Below, in pieces: positions 1 to 8,394 of a DNA stretch of 9,508 nt; within the stretch, counting starts at the first letter, position 1, and each line of letters begins with the position of its first letter. The notes below the pieces were generated by a model. The model did not search any database and was not told where the DNA came from. It saw only the letters and a list, made by a program, of their open reading frames with translations. This stretch comes from Bacillota bacterium (lineage in GTDB: Bacteria > Bacillota_E > Sulfobacillia > Sulfobacillales > Sulfobacillaceae): contig JAKAAS010000037.1 in NCBI GenBank assembly GCA_021802225.1, positions 1 through 9,508 on the forward strand, written 5' to 3'. A program made the translations under genes and the position numbers.

Positions 1-1
1 G

Positions 2-100
2 CAGGTGATGGCTAAAACCTTGGACTTTACCCTGATTGGTGGTTTAGTGGTGGGGGGGGTGGCCAGCATTGTCGCCTTGCGCCGCTTCTTGAAGGTCTGA
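2..100 (+). CDS. 3' end of a membrane protein gene, FtsX-like C-terminus (partial)
   Basis: Only the last 32 codons are present, open from the window edge to a TGA at 98-100. They encode a hydrophobic stretch rich in Gly, Val, Leu and Ile (about residues 9-26 of the fragment) followed by a short basic tail ending RRFLKV. A final transmembrane helix with a basic cytoplasmic tail of this type is typical of FtsX, the permease-like partner of FtsE that controls cell-wall hydrolases at division. ftsEX genes do occur upstream of uvrB in various Bacillota. Other membrane proteins could end the same way, so the family is an inference. A run of eight G lies at 52-59, but the frame stays open. No terminator is visible between this stop and the promoter at 118, so some readthrough into uvrB is plausible. 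Confidence 0.5.
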   Translation, partial: QVMAKTLDFTLIGGLVVGGVASIVALRRFLKV

Positions 101-123
101 CCTATTCCCCTCCGTGGTATAAT
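97..123 (+). promoter_or_regulatory. Probable sigma-A promoter with extended -10, upstream of uvrB
   Basis: A perfect TATAAT lies at 118-123, preceded by TGG at 115-117, giving an extended -10 element. The best -35 match is CTGACC at 97-102 (four of six to TTGACA, 15-bp spacer), which is weak and short-spaced. The extended -10 probably compensates. The promoter overlaps the stop codon of the upstream gene. Transcription would begin near 130, leaving a 5' leader of about 260 nt before uvrB. No GAAC-N4-GTTC LexA/DinR box is found between here and the uvrB start. Confidence 0.6.
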
Positions 124-285
124 GTAAGGATTGGAGAAAGAAAGAGCGGCAGGTGTTCCGGATGGCCGCAAAGACGTCGGCGGAGAGTGGGTTTTCCTCG
201 TGCTGTGCTGTCATGGTTCCGGTAAAAGACGTTCTCTTGGCTCGGCGAGTTTTCCAAGCCGGACGGCAAAGGAGGACGTTTTGTC
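124..285 (+). other. 5' leader of the uvrBAC transcript, no assigned element
   Basis: No convincing coding sequence or known riboswitch is recognisable here. Small stem-loops can be drawn: GCCG (165-168) with CGGC (178-181), and CTTGG (236-240) with CCAAG (254-258). The second stands just upstream of the AAAGGAGG site at 268-275. No stem followed by a U-run (intrinsic terminator or attenuator) is seen. The motif GTTCCGG occurs twice, near 154 and near 216, in unrelated surroundings. Confidence 0.3.
268..275 (+). promoter_or_regulatory. Strong Shine-Dalgarno sequence not belonging to uvrB
   Basis: AAAGGAGG is close to the ideal complement of the 16S rRNA 3' end, yet it lies over 110 nt before the uvrB start and cannot serve that gene. 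The only start in reach that opens a reading frame is TTG at 286 (10-nt gap, slightly long). The TTG at 281 meets a TGA two codons later. This site is the main support for the leader peptide at 286-387. Confidence 0.5.
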
Positions 286-387
286 TTGAAGCAGGATTTT
301 CACACCCGATTGCGGCAGACTGTGTGGCGCGGCAATTTGGCGTGGAGAGCGGCCAAGGACCGGCAGTCAAGAATTGAGAAAGGATGA
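286..387 (+). CDS. Possible 33-residue leader peptide before uvrB
   Basis: A short frame starts with TTG 10 nt after AAAGGAGG (268-275) and ends at TGA 385-387, 3 nt before the uvrB ATG. The peptide would be 33 residues and strongly basic, with two tryptophans (residues 14 and 20), several arginines, no predicted membrane span and no signal peptide. I recognise no family. Its stop lies between the uvrB ribosome binding site (AAAGGA, 379-384) and the uvrB start. Ribosomes finishing the peptide would therefore pass over and terminate at the uvrB initiation region, an arrangement fitting translational coupling. What is seen is the ribosome site, the frame and the spacing; translation and regulation are inferences. 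The TTG start and 10-nt gap weaken the case. Confidence 0.35.
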   Translation: MKQDFHTRLRQTVWRGNLAWRAAKDRQSRIEKG

Positions 388-390
388 GCG

Positions 391-2406
391 ATGGGCGTCT
401 TTCAATTGGTGAGTCCCTATGAACCTCAGGGCGATCAGCCCCAGGCCATTGAGAAGCTGGTGCGCGGTGTGGTCTCCGACCAGTTCAGGCAGCAGGTGCT
501 CTTAGGCGTTACGGGCTCAGGCAAAACCTTTACGATGGCCAACCTAATTCAGCAGGCCAACCGGCCTGCCCTGGTGATGGCGCCCAATAAGACCCTGGCC
601 GCACAGCTGGCCGGGGAATTGAAGGCGTTTTTTCCCAACAATGCGGTCGAGTATTTTATCAGCTATTACGATTACTACCAGCCCGAAGCGTACGTGCCGC
701 AAACAGATATGTTTATCGAGAAAGATTCCCAGATTAATGACGAGATTGACAAGCTGCGCCACTCCGCTACATCGGCGCTGCTGGAGCGTCCCGATGTGAT
801 CATTGTCGCCAGTGTCTCCTGCATTTACGGTTTGGGTTCCCCGGCCGACTACCGGGATTTGGTGCTGTCCCTCCGCGTGGGGATGGAGCGCGAGCGGGAC
901 GCCATCTTGCGGAAGCTGGTGGAAATCCAATACGACCGCAACGACTCCAACTTTGTGCGGGGAAAATTCCGGGTGCGCGGCGATGTGGTGGAAATCTTTC
1001 CCGCAAACCAGAGCGAGCAAGCGATCCGGGTCGAGATGTTTGGGGATGAAATTGAGCGGATTCGAGAGTTTGACGCTCTCACGGGAGAGATTATGGGAGA
1101 GCGTGAGCACGTTGCGATTTACCCCGCCTCTCACTACGTCATGGGACAGGACCGCGTGGCGCCGGCGATTGGGGCCATTGAGCAGGAATTGCAGGAACGC
1201 TTGCGTGTCCTCAAGGACCTTGGCAAAGACCTGGAAGCCCAGCGCCTGGAGCAGCGCACCCAATATGATTTGGAGATGCTGCAGGAAGTCGGATTTTGCT
1301 CCGGCATTGAGAACTACTCCAGACACTTTACGGGAAGACTGCCCGGAGAGCCGCCGTATACGCTGCTGGATTATTTCCCGCATCCATTTCTCACGATTAT
1401 TGATGAATCCCACGTCACGGTGCCCCAGATCCGGGGCATGCACGCGGGCGACATGTCCCGCAAGACCACGCTCGTCGAGCATGGGTTCCGGCTTCCTTCG
1501 GCCTTGGACAACCGGCCTTTGCGCTTCGATGAATTTCTCAAGGACATTGACCAGGTGGTCTATGTGTCAGCGACTCCGGGACCCTATGAGCTGCAGGAAG
1601 CCGAACAGATCGTGGAGCAAATTGTGCGGCCTACGGGGCTGATTGACCCGCCCATTGTGATCAGGCCGACTAAGGGACAGATTGACGACCTCCTGTCGGA
1701 AATACGGGGGCAGGTCAAACAGGAGCAGAGAGTGTTAATCACCACCCTGACCAAGCGCATGGCCGAGGACCTGACCGAATATCTTCGGGAAAATCAGGTT
1801 CGGGTGCGCTATTTGCATTCTGACATCGATGCGCTGGAGCGCATGGCCATTATCCGTGACCTGCGGCTGGGAGAGTTTGATGTGCTGGTGGGGATCAATC
1901 TCCTGCGCGAAGGGCTGGATTTGCCGGAGGTCGGGCTGGTAGCCATTTTGGATGCGGACAAAGAGGGGTACCTGCGCTCCGTGACCTCTCTCATTCAGAC
2001 GATCGGGCGGGCTGCTAGGAACCTGGAGGGCCATGTCATCATGTATGCCGATAGAATGACGGATTCGATGGCCCGCGCCATCGAGGAGACGGACCGCAGG
2101 CGCGCCATTCAGCGCCAGTACAATATTGAGCACCATATCACCCCGACGGGGATTACCAAAGCCGTCAGGGACGTCATACAGGCCACAAAATCCGTTGAGG
2201 CCGAAGGCGCTGTGCAGAAGCCCGTGAAGGAGATGACCGCCCGCGAGCGGATCCAGACGGCGCACCAGATCCGCAAGGAAATGAAAGAGGCCAGCCGCAA
2301 CTGGGAGTTTGAGCGGGCGGCGCTGCTGCGGGATATGCTGATGGAACTGGAAAACGAAGCACCGGTCAGGGCAGCGGCAGGGGGGAAGCGCAAAGGACAT
2401 GGCTAG
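391..2406 (+). CDS. uvrB: UvrABC system protein B (excinuclease subunit, damage verification)
   Basis: UvrB is loaded onto damaged DNA by UvrA, verifies the lesion by threading a strand behind its beta-hairpin, and recruits UvrC for incision in cytoplasmic nucleotide excision repair. The 671 residues match the usual length of about 660-680. Visible parts in order: Walker A GVTGSGKT (39-46), the tyrosine-rich beta-hairpin (about 92-112, [15 protein letters not shown]), DESH box of helicase motif II (D338-H341), helicase motif [10 protein letters not shown] (537-544), and a C-terminal UVR domain (about 624-655) that binds UvrC. The start is ATG with AAAGGA at 379-384, 6 nt away. The stop TAG lies inside uvrA, whose ATG is 8 bp upstream of the uvrB end, indicating an operon. 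All catalytic motifs are intact. Confidence 0.98.
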   Translation: MGVFQLVSPYEPQGDQPQAIEKLVRGVVSDQFRQQVLLGVTGSGKTFTMANLIQQANRPALVMAPNKTLAAQLAGELKAFFPNNAVEYFISYYDYYQPEAYVPQTDMFIEKDSQINDEIDKLRHSATSALLERPDVIIVASVSCIYGLGSPADYRDLVLSLRVGMERERDAILRKLVEIQYDRNDSNFVRGKFRVRGDVVEIFPANQSEQAIRVEMFGDEIERIREFDALTGEIMGEREHVAIYPASHYVMGQDRVAPAIGAIEQELQERLRVLKDLGKDLEAQRLEQRTQYDLEMLQEVGFCSGIENYSRHFTGRLPGEPPYTLLDYFPHPFLTIIDESHVTVPQIRGMHAGDMSRKTTLVEHGFRLPSALDNRPLRFDEFLKDIDQVVYVSATPGPYELQEAEQIVEQIVRPTGLIDPPIVIRPTKGQIDDLLSEIRGQVKQEQRVLITTLTKRMAEDLTEYLRENQVRVRYLHSDIDALERMAIIRDLRLGEFDVLVGINLLREGLDLPEVGLVAILDADKEGYLRSVTSLIQTIGRAARNLEGHVIMYADRMTDSMARAIEETDRRRAIQRQYNIEHHITPTGITKAVRDVIQATKSVEAEGAVQKPVKEMTARERIQTAHQIRKEMKEASRNWEFERAALLRDMLMELENEAPVRAAAGGKRKGHG

Positions 2407-5236
2407 CACAGTGATTGCCATCAAAGGGGCCAGACAGCACAACCTGAAGAATGTGTCCCTGGAGATTCCCAGAGACAGGCTGGTGGTGATTACCGGCGTG
2501 TCCGGGTCAGGGAAATCATCCCTGGCTTTCGATACGATTTACGCCGAAGGCCAGCGCCGCTATGTAGAATCGTTGTCGAGCTATGCCCGCCAATTTTTGG
2601 GGCAGATGGACAAGCCGGATGTGGACAGCATTGACGGACTCTCGCCGGCCATCTCCATTGACCAGAAGACGACCAGCCACAATCCCCGCAGCACGGTGGG
2701 CACGGTGACGGAAATTTATGATTACCTGCGCCTTCTGTACGCGCGGGTGGGGGTGCCCCACTGTCCGCAGTGCGGCGACGAGGTCAGCCAGCAGACGGTC
2801 GAACAGATGGTGGACCGCATTATGCAGCAGCCGGAAGGCACCCGTCTGGAAATCCGTGCGCCCCTCATCCGCGGCCGCAAGGGGACGCATGAAAAAGTCT
2901 TTGACCAATTGCGCCAGCAGGGATTTACCCGGGCGCGGGTCGACGGCGATCTCGTCGAGGTGGAGAACGCACCAGCCCTCAACAAAAACAAGAAGCATGA
3001 CATCTCTGCGGTTGTTGACCGCATTGTAGTGCGGGACACGATTACGCACAGGCTGGCGGAATCGCTGGAGCAGGCGCTGGAAGTCAGTGGGGGACTGGCT
3101 GAGGTGGGCGAGCCGGAAGGGGAGACAGAGCTCTTTTCCCGGGAACTGGCGTGCCCGCGCTGCGGAATTTCTCTGGAAGAGCTGACTCCGCGGATGTTTT
3201 CCTTCAATGCCCCCTACGGCTCCTGTCCAGCCTGCACAGGTCTCGGATTCAAGTTGGAGCCGGACCCCGACCTCATAGTGCCGGACCCGTCACTGTCCAT
3301 CAATGAAGGGGCAGTGGCCCCTATCTTCCGCGCCCCCAGCCGGTTCTACGCGAATTTGCTGGCGGCCGTCTTTGCGGATGCCGGGTATTCCCTGAGCACG
3401 CCCTTCCGCGATCTCCCCGAGGAGGCGCGCCGCATTGTGTTTTATGGTTATGAAAAAAGTTTGCCGTTCCATTTTGAAGGGGTATTTGGCAACCACGTGC
3501 AATCAACACGGTACCAGGGAATTATTCCGATTCTGGCCAAGCGCTACCGGGACGCGGGCTCAGAAAGCGCCAAGCAGGATGTGGAGGAGTACATGAGCTC
3601 CAAGCCCTGCACCGTGTGCCATGGCAAGCGGCTGAAGCCGGAAGTGCTGGCGGTGACCGTCGGGTCGCTGTCCATCGCTGACTTTACAGATTTGTCCGTG
3701 CGCAAGGCCCGGGACTTTGTGCGAACTCTCGTGTGGAACGACCGCGACCAGCGGATTGCCGGCCCTATCCTCAAGGAAGTGAGCGAGCGCTTGAGCTTTC
3801 TCCTCGATGTCGGCCTGGGCTACCTGACGCTGTCCCGCGCCGCAGGCTCCCTTTCAGGGGGAGAGGCCCAGCGCATCCGGCTGGCGACTCAGATCGGGTC
3901 GTCGCTGGTGGGGGTGCTGTACATTCTTGACGAGCCGTCCATCGGGCTGCACCAGCGCGACAATGAACGGCTCATCGCCACACTGAAAAAACTGCGGGAT
4001 TTAGGCAATACCGTGCTCGTGGTGGAACACGATGAAGAGACCATGCTGGCGGCTGATTACCTGGTGGATGTGGGCCCTGGCCCCGGAATCTACGGGGGGC
4101 ATATTGTCTCCCAAGGCACCCCGCAAGCGGTCATGGCAGACCCGCACAGCCTGACGGGGCAATATCTGGCGGGCACCCGGGAAATCGCCGTGCCTGAAGT
4201 CCGGCGCCAGCCGCAGGGACGCTGGCTCAGTGTGATTGGCGCGACGGAACACAATTTGAAGGACATCACGGTCAGAATTCCTTTAGGCCTGATGGTGGCG
4301 GTCACCGGGGTCTCCGGGTCAGGCAAATCGACCCTGGTCAACGACATTATCCGCAAGCAGCTGGAAGTGACCCTCAATGGGGCCCGCAACCGCCGCATTG
4401 GCGCGTACACCCGCATGGAGGGCATGGACCACCTGGATAAGGTGATCGCGATTGACCAGAGCCCCATCGGGCGCACTCCGCGGTCCAATCCCGCGACGTA
4501 CACCGGGGCGTTTGACCTGATCAGGGAGGTGTACGCCGGCACCACGGAGGCCAATATCCGCGGATACAAAGCCGGACGTTTTTCCTTCAATGTGCGCGGA
4601 GGGCGCTGCGAAGCTTGCAAGGGCGACGGCATCCTCAAAATTGAAATGCACTTTCTGCCCGACATTTACGTGCCCTGTGAAGTGTGCAAGGGGACGCGCT
4701 ACAACCGGGAGACACTGGATGTGCATTACCGGGGAAAAAGTATTGCCGACGTGCTGGATATGACCGTGGATGAGGCGCTCGACTTCTTCCAGCTGCACAG
4801 CCGGCTCAAACGCAAACTGCAGACGCTGAAGGACGTGGGCCTCGGTTACGTGCGCATGGGCCAGCCGGCTACCACTTTATCGGGCGGGGAGGCGCAGCGC
4901 GTAAAGCTGGCGACAGAACTGTCCCGCCGCTCGGATGGGCGGACCTTCTATATTTTGGATGAACCGACAACCGGACTGCACCAGGAAGACATCCGCCACC
5001 TTCTTGGCGTGGTGCAGAGACTGGTGGGGCAAGGGGACACGGTGCTGATTATCGAGCATAACCTGGATGTGATTAAGACCGCAGACTGGGTCATTGACCT
5101 GGGACCGGAAGGGGGGGACATGGGGGGAGAGGTGGTCGCCCAGGGGACTGTGCAAGAAGTGATGGCCAGCCAGGCTTCTTATACCGGGCAGTTCCTGGAA
5201 CGCCATCTCAAGCGGCGTGAAGCGGTGCATCCGTGA
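2399..5236 (+). CDS. uvrA: UvrABC system protein A (damage-sensing ABC ATPase)
   Basis: UvrA dimers scan DNA for distortion and deliver UvrB to the lesion, using two ABC ATPase modules in one chain. The 945 residues are normal for the family. Seen in order: Walker A GVSGSGKS (33-40); CPQC (122-125) at the entry of the UvrB-binding region (about 125-245); a four-cysteine zinc module (C252, C255, C276, C279); an insertion region; CTVC (404-407); signature LSGGEAQ (485-491); Walker B ILDE (509-512); second Walker A GVSGSGKS (637-644); zinc finger C737, C740, C760, C763; second signature LSGGEAQ (from 827); Walker B with D854 and E855. The ATG overlaps the uvrB end by 8 bp. AAAGG sits only 2 nt before it, so initiation probably relies on the more distant G-rich stretch near 2380-2387 and on coupling to uvrB translation. 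No defect is visible. Confidence 0.98.
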   Translation: MASTVIAIKGARQHNLKNVSLEIPRDRLVVITGVSGSGKSSLAFDTIYAEGQRRYVESLSSYARQFLGQMDKPDVDSIDGLSPAISIDQKTTSHNPRSTVGTVTEIYDYLRLLYARVGVPHCPQCGDEVSQQTVEQMVDRIMQQPEGTRLEIRAPLIRGRKGTHEKVFDQLRQQGFTRARVDGDLVEVENAPALNKNKKHDISAVVDRIVVRDTITHRLAESLEQALEVSGGLAEVGEPEGETELFSRELACPRCGISLEELTPRMFSFNAPYGSCPACTGLGFKLEPDPDLIVPDPSLSINEGAVAPIFRAPSRFYANLLAAVFADAGYSLSTPFRDLPEEARRIVFYGYEKSLPFHFEGVFGNHVQSTRYQGIIPILAKRYRDAGSESAKQDVEEYMSSKPCTVCHGKRLKPEVLAVTVGSLSIADFTDLSVRKARDFVRTLVWNDRDQRIAGPILKEVSERLSFLLDVGLGYLTLSRAAGSLSGGEAQRIRLATQIGSSLVGVLYILDEPSIGLHQRDNERLIATLKKLRDLGNTVLVVEHDEETMLAADYLVDVGPGPGIYGGHIVSQGTPQAVMADPHSLTGQYLAGTREIAVPEVRRQPQGRWLSVIGATEHNLKDITVRIPLGLMVAVTGVSGSGKSTLVNDIIRKQLEVTLNGARNRRIGAYTRMEGMDHLDKVIAIDQSPIGRTPRSNPATYTGAFDLIREVYAGTTEANIRGYKAGRFSFNVRGGRCEACKGDGILKIEMHFLPDIYVPCEVCKGTRYNRETLDVHYRGKSIADVLDMTVDEALDFFQLHSRLKRKLQTLKDVGLGYVRMGQPATTLSGGEAQRVKLATELSRRSDGRTFYILDEPTTGLHQEDIRHLLGVVQRLVGQGDTVLIIEHNLDVIKTADWVIDLGPEGGDMGGEVVAQGTVQEVMASQASYTGQFLERHLKRREAVHP

Positions 5237-5283
5237 GAGGGCGAGCTTGGGCGGGGGTTGGGGCACTGAGGGAGGGCGTGGCG

Positions 5284-7194
5284 ATGGCGTCAGAGCATCT
5301 GGAAGAAAAGCGGCAGCTTTTGCCGGATAAGCCGGGAGTCTACATGATGAAGGATGCGGAAGGGCGCATTATCTATGTGGGCAAGGCGGTGAGCCTGAAA
5401 CAGCGCGTGCGCAGCTATTTTCTCGATTCCAGCCGGCTTCAGCCCAAGGTGGCCGCGATGATGCGCCACGTCACGGACTTTGAAATCATCACCACGGATA
5501 CGGAAGTCGAGGCCTTGATCCTGGAAGCGACGATGATCAAGAAACTGCAGCCGCATTACAATATCCGCCTCAAAGACGACAAAGCGTACCCTTATATCCG
5601 TCTGACATGGGAAGAAGACTTTCCGCGCCTGGTGATCGCCCGCCGCCCGGATGCTTCAGGCAGCCGGTATTTTGGACCCTATACCCGGGCCCAGTCCGTG
5701 CATGAAACCATCCGCCTCCTGCGCTATATTTTCCCCATCCGCAACTGCACCAGCCAAAAATTCAAGAATGCGGTCAGACCTTGTCTGGAATATCATATCA
5801 AACGCTGCCCGGCCCCCTGCCAGGGGCTGATTGACCGGGAAAGCTACCGGAGCATGATGAAGAATGTGGAGCTGTTTCTGGAAGGGAAGGTCGACGCGGT
5901 CGAGAAGACCCTGGTCCAGCAGCTCAATGACGCTGCGGACCAGATGGAATTCGAGAAGGCGGCCCGCTACCGGGACCAGGTGCGGGCTGTGCGGGAAATT
6001 ACGGCCCAGCAGAAAGTTTCCGCAGAGGCGGGGCGCAACCTGGACGCCATCAGTTGGACGGTCAGCGCGCAAGATGCCTATCTCCAGGTCTTTATGGTGC
6101 GCGATGGACGCCTGATCGGGCGAGAATCGTTCACCCTGACGGGGGTGGATGGGGGAGACGACCACGAGATTGCGAAGGCGTTTCTCATGCAGTACTACGA
6201 CCGGGCGCGGGAAATTCCTCCCGAAATTCTCATTGAGCGCCTCCCCCCGGACGCCGGCGGCATTGACCAGTGGCTGCGGGACAAGCGGGGCGGCCGTGTC
6301 GAACTGAAAGTGCCGCAGCGCGGGGAGAAGCAGCGGATGCTGGCCATGGTGCGGCAAAATGCGGAACTGGCCCGCGACGAAGCCCTGCGGCGGATGGAAA
6401 TTAAAGAGCGCGACCGGGACACCGCTCTTCTTGGGCTGCAGCACACACTGGGGCTGCCGAAGCTGCCTGTGCGCATGGAATGCTACGATATTTCCAATAC
6501 CCAGGGCACGGAGTCGGTGGCGTCCATGGTGGTTTTCACCAATGGCAAACCCGACAAGAGCCAGTACCGCCGGTTCCGCATCCAGACGGTGGAGGGACCC
6601 AATGACTTCTTGTCGATGAAAGAAGTCATTGGGCGCCGCTTTCATCACCAGGCCGAAGATGCCAAGCAATTGGGGAAGAGCCGGTTTGCAGAGACTCCGG
6701 AATTGGTTATCATCGATGGAGGGCGCGGGCAGCTGGGGTATGCCTATCAGGCCATGCAGGAAATGGGGGTTCAGGACATCCCGGTGTTCGGGTTGGCCAA
6801 GCAGCACGAGTGGCTTTTTGAGCCGCTGTCCCCCGACCCGATTATTTTGGACCGGGACTCCGCAGCCCTCAAGCTGGTTATGCACCTGCGCGATGAGGCT
6901 CACCGGTTTGCCATTACCTATCACCGCAGCTTGCGCACCAAAAGGAATCTGGCCTCCGTACTGGACAGCATTCCGGGAGTGGGCCCCGCCCGCAAGAAGA
7001 TTCTGCGCCAGACCTACGGGGATCTGGACACGATGCAAAGGGCCAGCGTGGAAGAGATGGCGAAGCTGCCCAAAATGACCCACCAGGCGGCGGAAGCGGT
7101 CCACCTTTATCTCTCGGAGCATTTGAACCCGGCAGCCGCGGCTGAATCTGCCCCGCTTGCGGAGGGGGACGGGGAGTTGTCCCGCGCGCCTTGA
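5284..7194 (+). CDS. uvrC: UvrABC system protein C (dual-incision nuclease)
   Basis: UvrC cuts the damaged strand on both sides of the lesion after binding the UvrB-DNA complex. With the ATG at 5284 it has 636 residues, a little longer than many homologues. Seen in order: GIY-YIG nuclease (about 17-95) with GVY (18-20), YVGKA (31-35), catalytic-type R41 and E80; four cysteines C155, C167, C175, C179 with the spacing of the UvrC iron-sulfur cluster; UVR domain (about 203-240) for UvrB contact; RNase H-like nuclease with D402 (CYDISN), D478 (IIDGG) and H540 (DEAHRF); tandem helix-hairpin-helix (about 560-612); and a short Ala/Glu-rich tail. GGAGGG at 5271-5276 lies 7 nt before this ATG. An in-frame GTG at 5233 would overlap the uvrA stop but has no ribosome site and would add 17 atypical residues. 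Confidence 0.97.
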   Translation: MASEHLEEKRQLLPDKPGVYMMKDAEGRIIYVGKAVSLKQRVRSYFLDSSRLQPKVAAMMRHVTDFEIITTDTEVEALILEATMIKKLQPHYNIRLKDDKAYPYIRLTWEEDFPRLVIARRPDASGSRYFGPYTRAQSVHETIRLLRYIFPIRNCTSQKFKNAVRPCLEYHIKRCPAPCQGLIDRESYRSMMKNVELFLEGKVDAVEKTLVQQLNDAADQMEFEKAARYRDQVRAVREITAQQKVSAEAGRNLDAISWTVSAQDAYLQVFMVRDGRLIGRESFTLTGVDGGDDHEIAKAFLMQYYDRAREIPPEILIERLPPDAGGIDQWLRDKRGGRVELKVPQRGEKQRMLAMVRQNAELARDEALRRMEIKERDRDTALLGLQHTLGLPKLPVRMECYDISNTQGTESVASMVVFTNGKPDKSQYRRFRIQTVEGPNDFLSMKEVIGRRFHHQAEDAKQLGKSRFAETPELVIIDGGRGQLGYAYQAMQEMGVQDIPVFGLAKQHEWLFEPLSPDPIILDRDSAALKLVMHLRDEAHRFAITYHRSLRTKRNLASVLDSIPGVGPARKKILRQTYGDLDTMQRASVEEMAKLPKMTHQAAEAVHLYLSEHLNPAAAAESAPLAEGDGELSRAP

Positions 7195-7252
7195 ATGCCG
7201 GGCTGCGAACCCGCCAGACAGGGGAACCGCAGATGGAAAGGGGAGTGTCGTT

Positions 7253-7594
7253 ATGCGTTGGCTAACGGTATGGATTGCCTCCGCGGCAGGACTGGCGGTG
7301 ATCACACACCTGAATCTGGGGGTGACGGCAGTGAGCGCCGAAAGCGTGATTGTGGCGGCTTTAGTGCTCGGCCTGGTGAATACCATCATCCGGCCCGTGG
7401 TGAAGCTGTTGACGCTGCCCATCAATCTTTTGACTTTTGGGCTGTTCGGCTTGGTCATCAATGCACTCATGCTGTGGCTGGTGGCAGCGGTAGTGCCGGG
7501 ATTTGCCGTAGCGGGATTTGGCGCCGCCTTTTGGGGAGCATTAATTCTTTCAGTCGTATCGGGGGTAGTAGGATGGATCATCAGGTACGCGTAA
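7253..7594 (+). CDS. YvlD-like / phage holin family 4 small membrane protein
   Basis: This 113-residue protein is almost entirely hydrophobic, with four likely membrane helices (about 3-20, 29-45, 57-81, 87-111). The conserved core around residues 41-72, containing NTIIRP then LPINLLTFGLFGLVINA, is the hallmark of the membrane family annotated as phage holin family 4 and typified by YvlD of Bacillus subtilis. Despite the name, members are mostly chromosomal and of unknown function; no endolysin or phage gene is nearby, so a lytic role is not implied. The start is ATG at 7253 with AAAGGGGAG (7237-7245) 7 nt upstream. Codons upstream in the same frame overlap the uvrC end and look non-coding. 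The gene begins 58 nt after uvrC and overlaps the next gene by 22 bp, suggesting one transcript. Confidence 0.88.
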   Translation: MRWLTVWIASAAGLAVITHLNLGVTAVSAESVIVAALVLGLVNTIIRPVVKLLTLPINLLTFGLFGLVINALMLWLVAAVVPGFAVAGFGAAFWGALILSVVSGVVGWIIRYA

Positions 7595-8394
7595 AATTAT
7601 TGGTGCTCGATTTGGACGGCACCGCTTTGCAGGAAGACGGCTCCCTATCCATGGAATTGATTGAGGCTGTCACCCGCATTCAGCAAGCTGGCGTGCAGGT
7701 GATGCTCGCGACCGGCCGCATGATGCGGTCCGCGATCCCGTACTGGATGCAACTCAGTCTGGGCACCGGCCCCCTTATTGCCTACAATGGCAGCATGGTG
7801 GCGGAGATGCCGAGCGAGAGGTCTTGGTTCTCCTGGCACTTGAACAGCGATGTGGCGCGCCTGGTGGTGAGCCGCGCGCTGGACAGCGACATTCTGACGC
7901 AAGTCTATGTCGGCAATGAACTGTGGCTGTCGCGTGAAGATGAGCGGGCCCAGAATTACATTGCGGTCAATCATATTCCCGGTGAAGTGAAAATAGGGCG
8001 GGACATTCTCCGCTGGCCGGCCCCGCCCATTAAAATTCTTTTGCAGGATAATCCCGAACGGCTGGACCGTTTCCGGGAAGATATCACCCCTGAGGTGCTA
8101 GGTCTTCAGGGACGTCTTTTTAAGTCACAGGAAGATTATTTGGAGATTGTGCCTGCAGGGGTGGGCAAGGGGCCGGCACTGGCGAAGGTGGCTGAGCGCC
8201 TGGGAATTGGCGCTCCCGAGATTATGGCGATCGGTGACGCGGAAAATGACATCGACATGCTGCGCTTCGCCGGAATTGGGGTGGCGATGGGCCAGGCTTC
8301 GGAACTTGTCAAGTCCTCTGCCCGCCATGTGACCAAGCCGGTCCAGGACAATGGCGCGGCTTACGCCATTCACCGCTGGATTTTGAATGACTAG
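7573..8394 (+). CDS. Cof-type HAD-IIB family hydrolase (probable sugar/nucleotide phosphatase)
   Basis: A 273-residue HAD phosphatase of the Cof subfamily; such enzymes remove phosphate from small metabolites such as sugar phosphates or cofactor precursors in the cytoplasm, often with broad specificity. Seen: motif I DLDGT (D13 nucleophile, D15 acid/base), motif II ATGR with T47, a C2-type cap region between about 85 and 190, motif III K199, and motif IV GDAEND with D222 and D226 for magnesium. The substrate cannot be told from sequence. The ATG at 7573 lies within the preceding membrane protein gene and is preceded by a G-rich stretch (7561-7565); the longer open frame upstream is out of frame with that gene and is spurious. 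The TAG stop at 8392-8394 overlaps the stop of the convergent gene. Confidence 0.93.
   Translation: MDHQVRVKLLVLDLDGTALQEDGSLSMELIEAVTRIQQAGVQVMLATGRMMRSAIPYWMQLSLGTGPLIAYNGSMVAEMPSERSWFSWHLNSDVARLVVSRALDSDILTQVYVGNELWLSREDERAQNYIAVNHIPGEVKIGRDILRWPAPPIKILLQDNPERLDRFREDITPEVLGLQGRLFKSQEDYLEIVPAGVGKGPALAKVAERLGIGAPEIMAIGDAENDIDMLRFAGIGVAMGQASELVKSSARHVTKPVQDNGAAYAIHRWILND

Noticed and set aside
153..377. 74-codon plus-strand frame (GTG start) in the uvrB leader
   Set aside because: The nearest ribosome-like site is about 16 nt away, the product has no recognisable domain, and it runs in another frame through the better-supported 286-387 frame and its ribosome site.
544..1482. 312-codon minus-strand frame opposite uvrB
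   Set aside because: It is antisense to conserved uvrB motifs, has shadow composition and no domain.
7195..7572. N-terminal extension of the HAD phosphatase frame
   Set aside because: It overlaps almost all of the membrane protein gene in another frame, looks non-coding, and HAD homologues begin next to the DxD motif as the ATG at 7573 does.
5656..7581. 641-codon minus-strand open frame opposite uvrC and the membrane protein gene
   Set aside because: It lies antisense to a clearly functional uvrC. Its composition (rich in His, Arg, Pro) is that of a frame shadow in GC-rich DNA, and it shows no motif.
7253..7594. Prophage or lysis cassette suggested by the holin-type family name
   Set aside because: There is no endolysin, integrase, structural gene or attachment site, and the family is mostly chromosomal and of unknown role.
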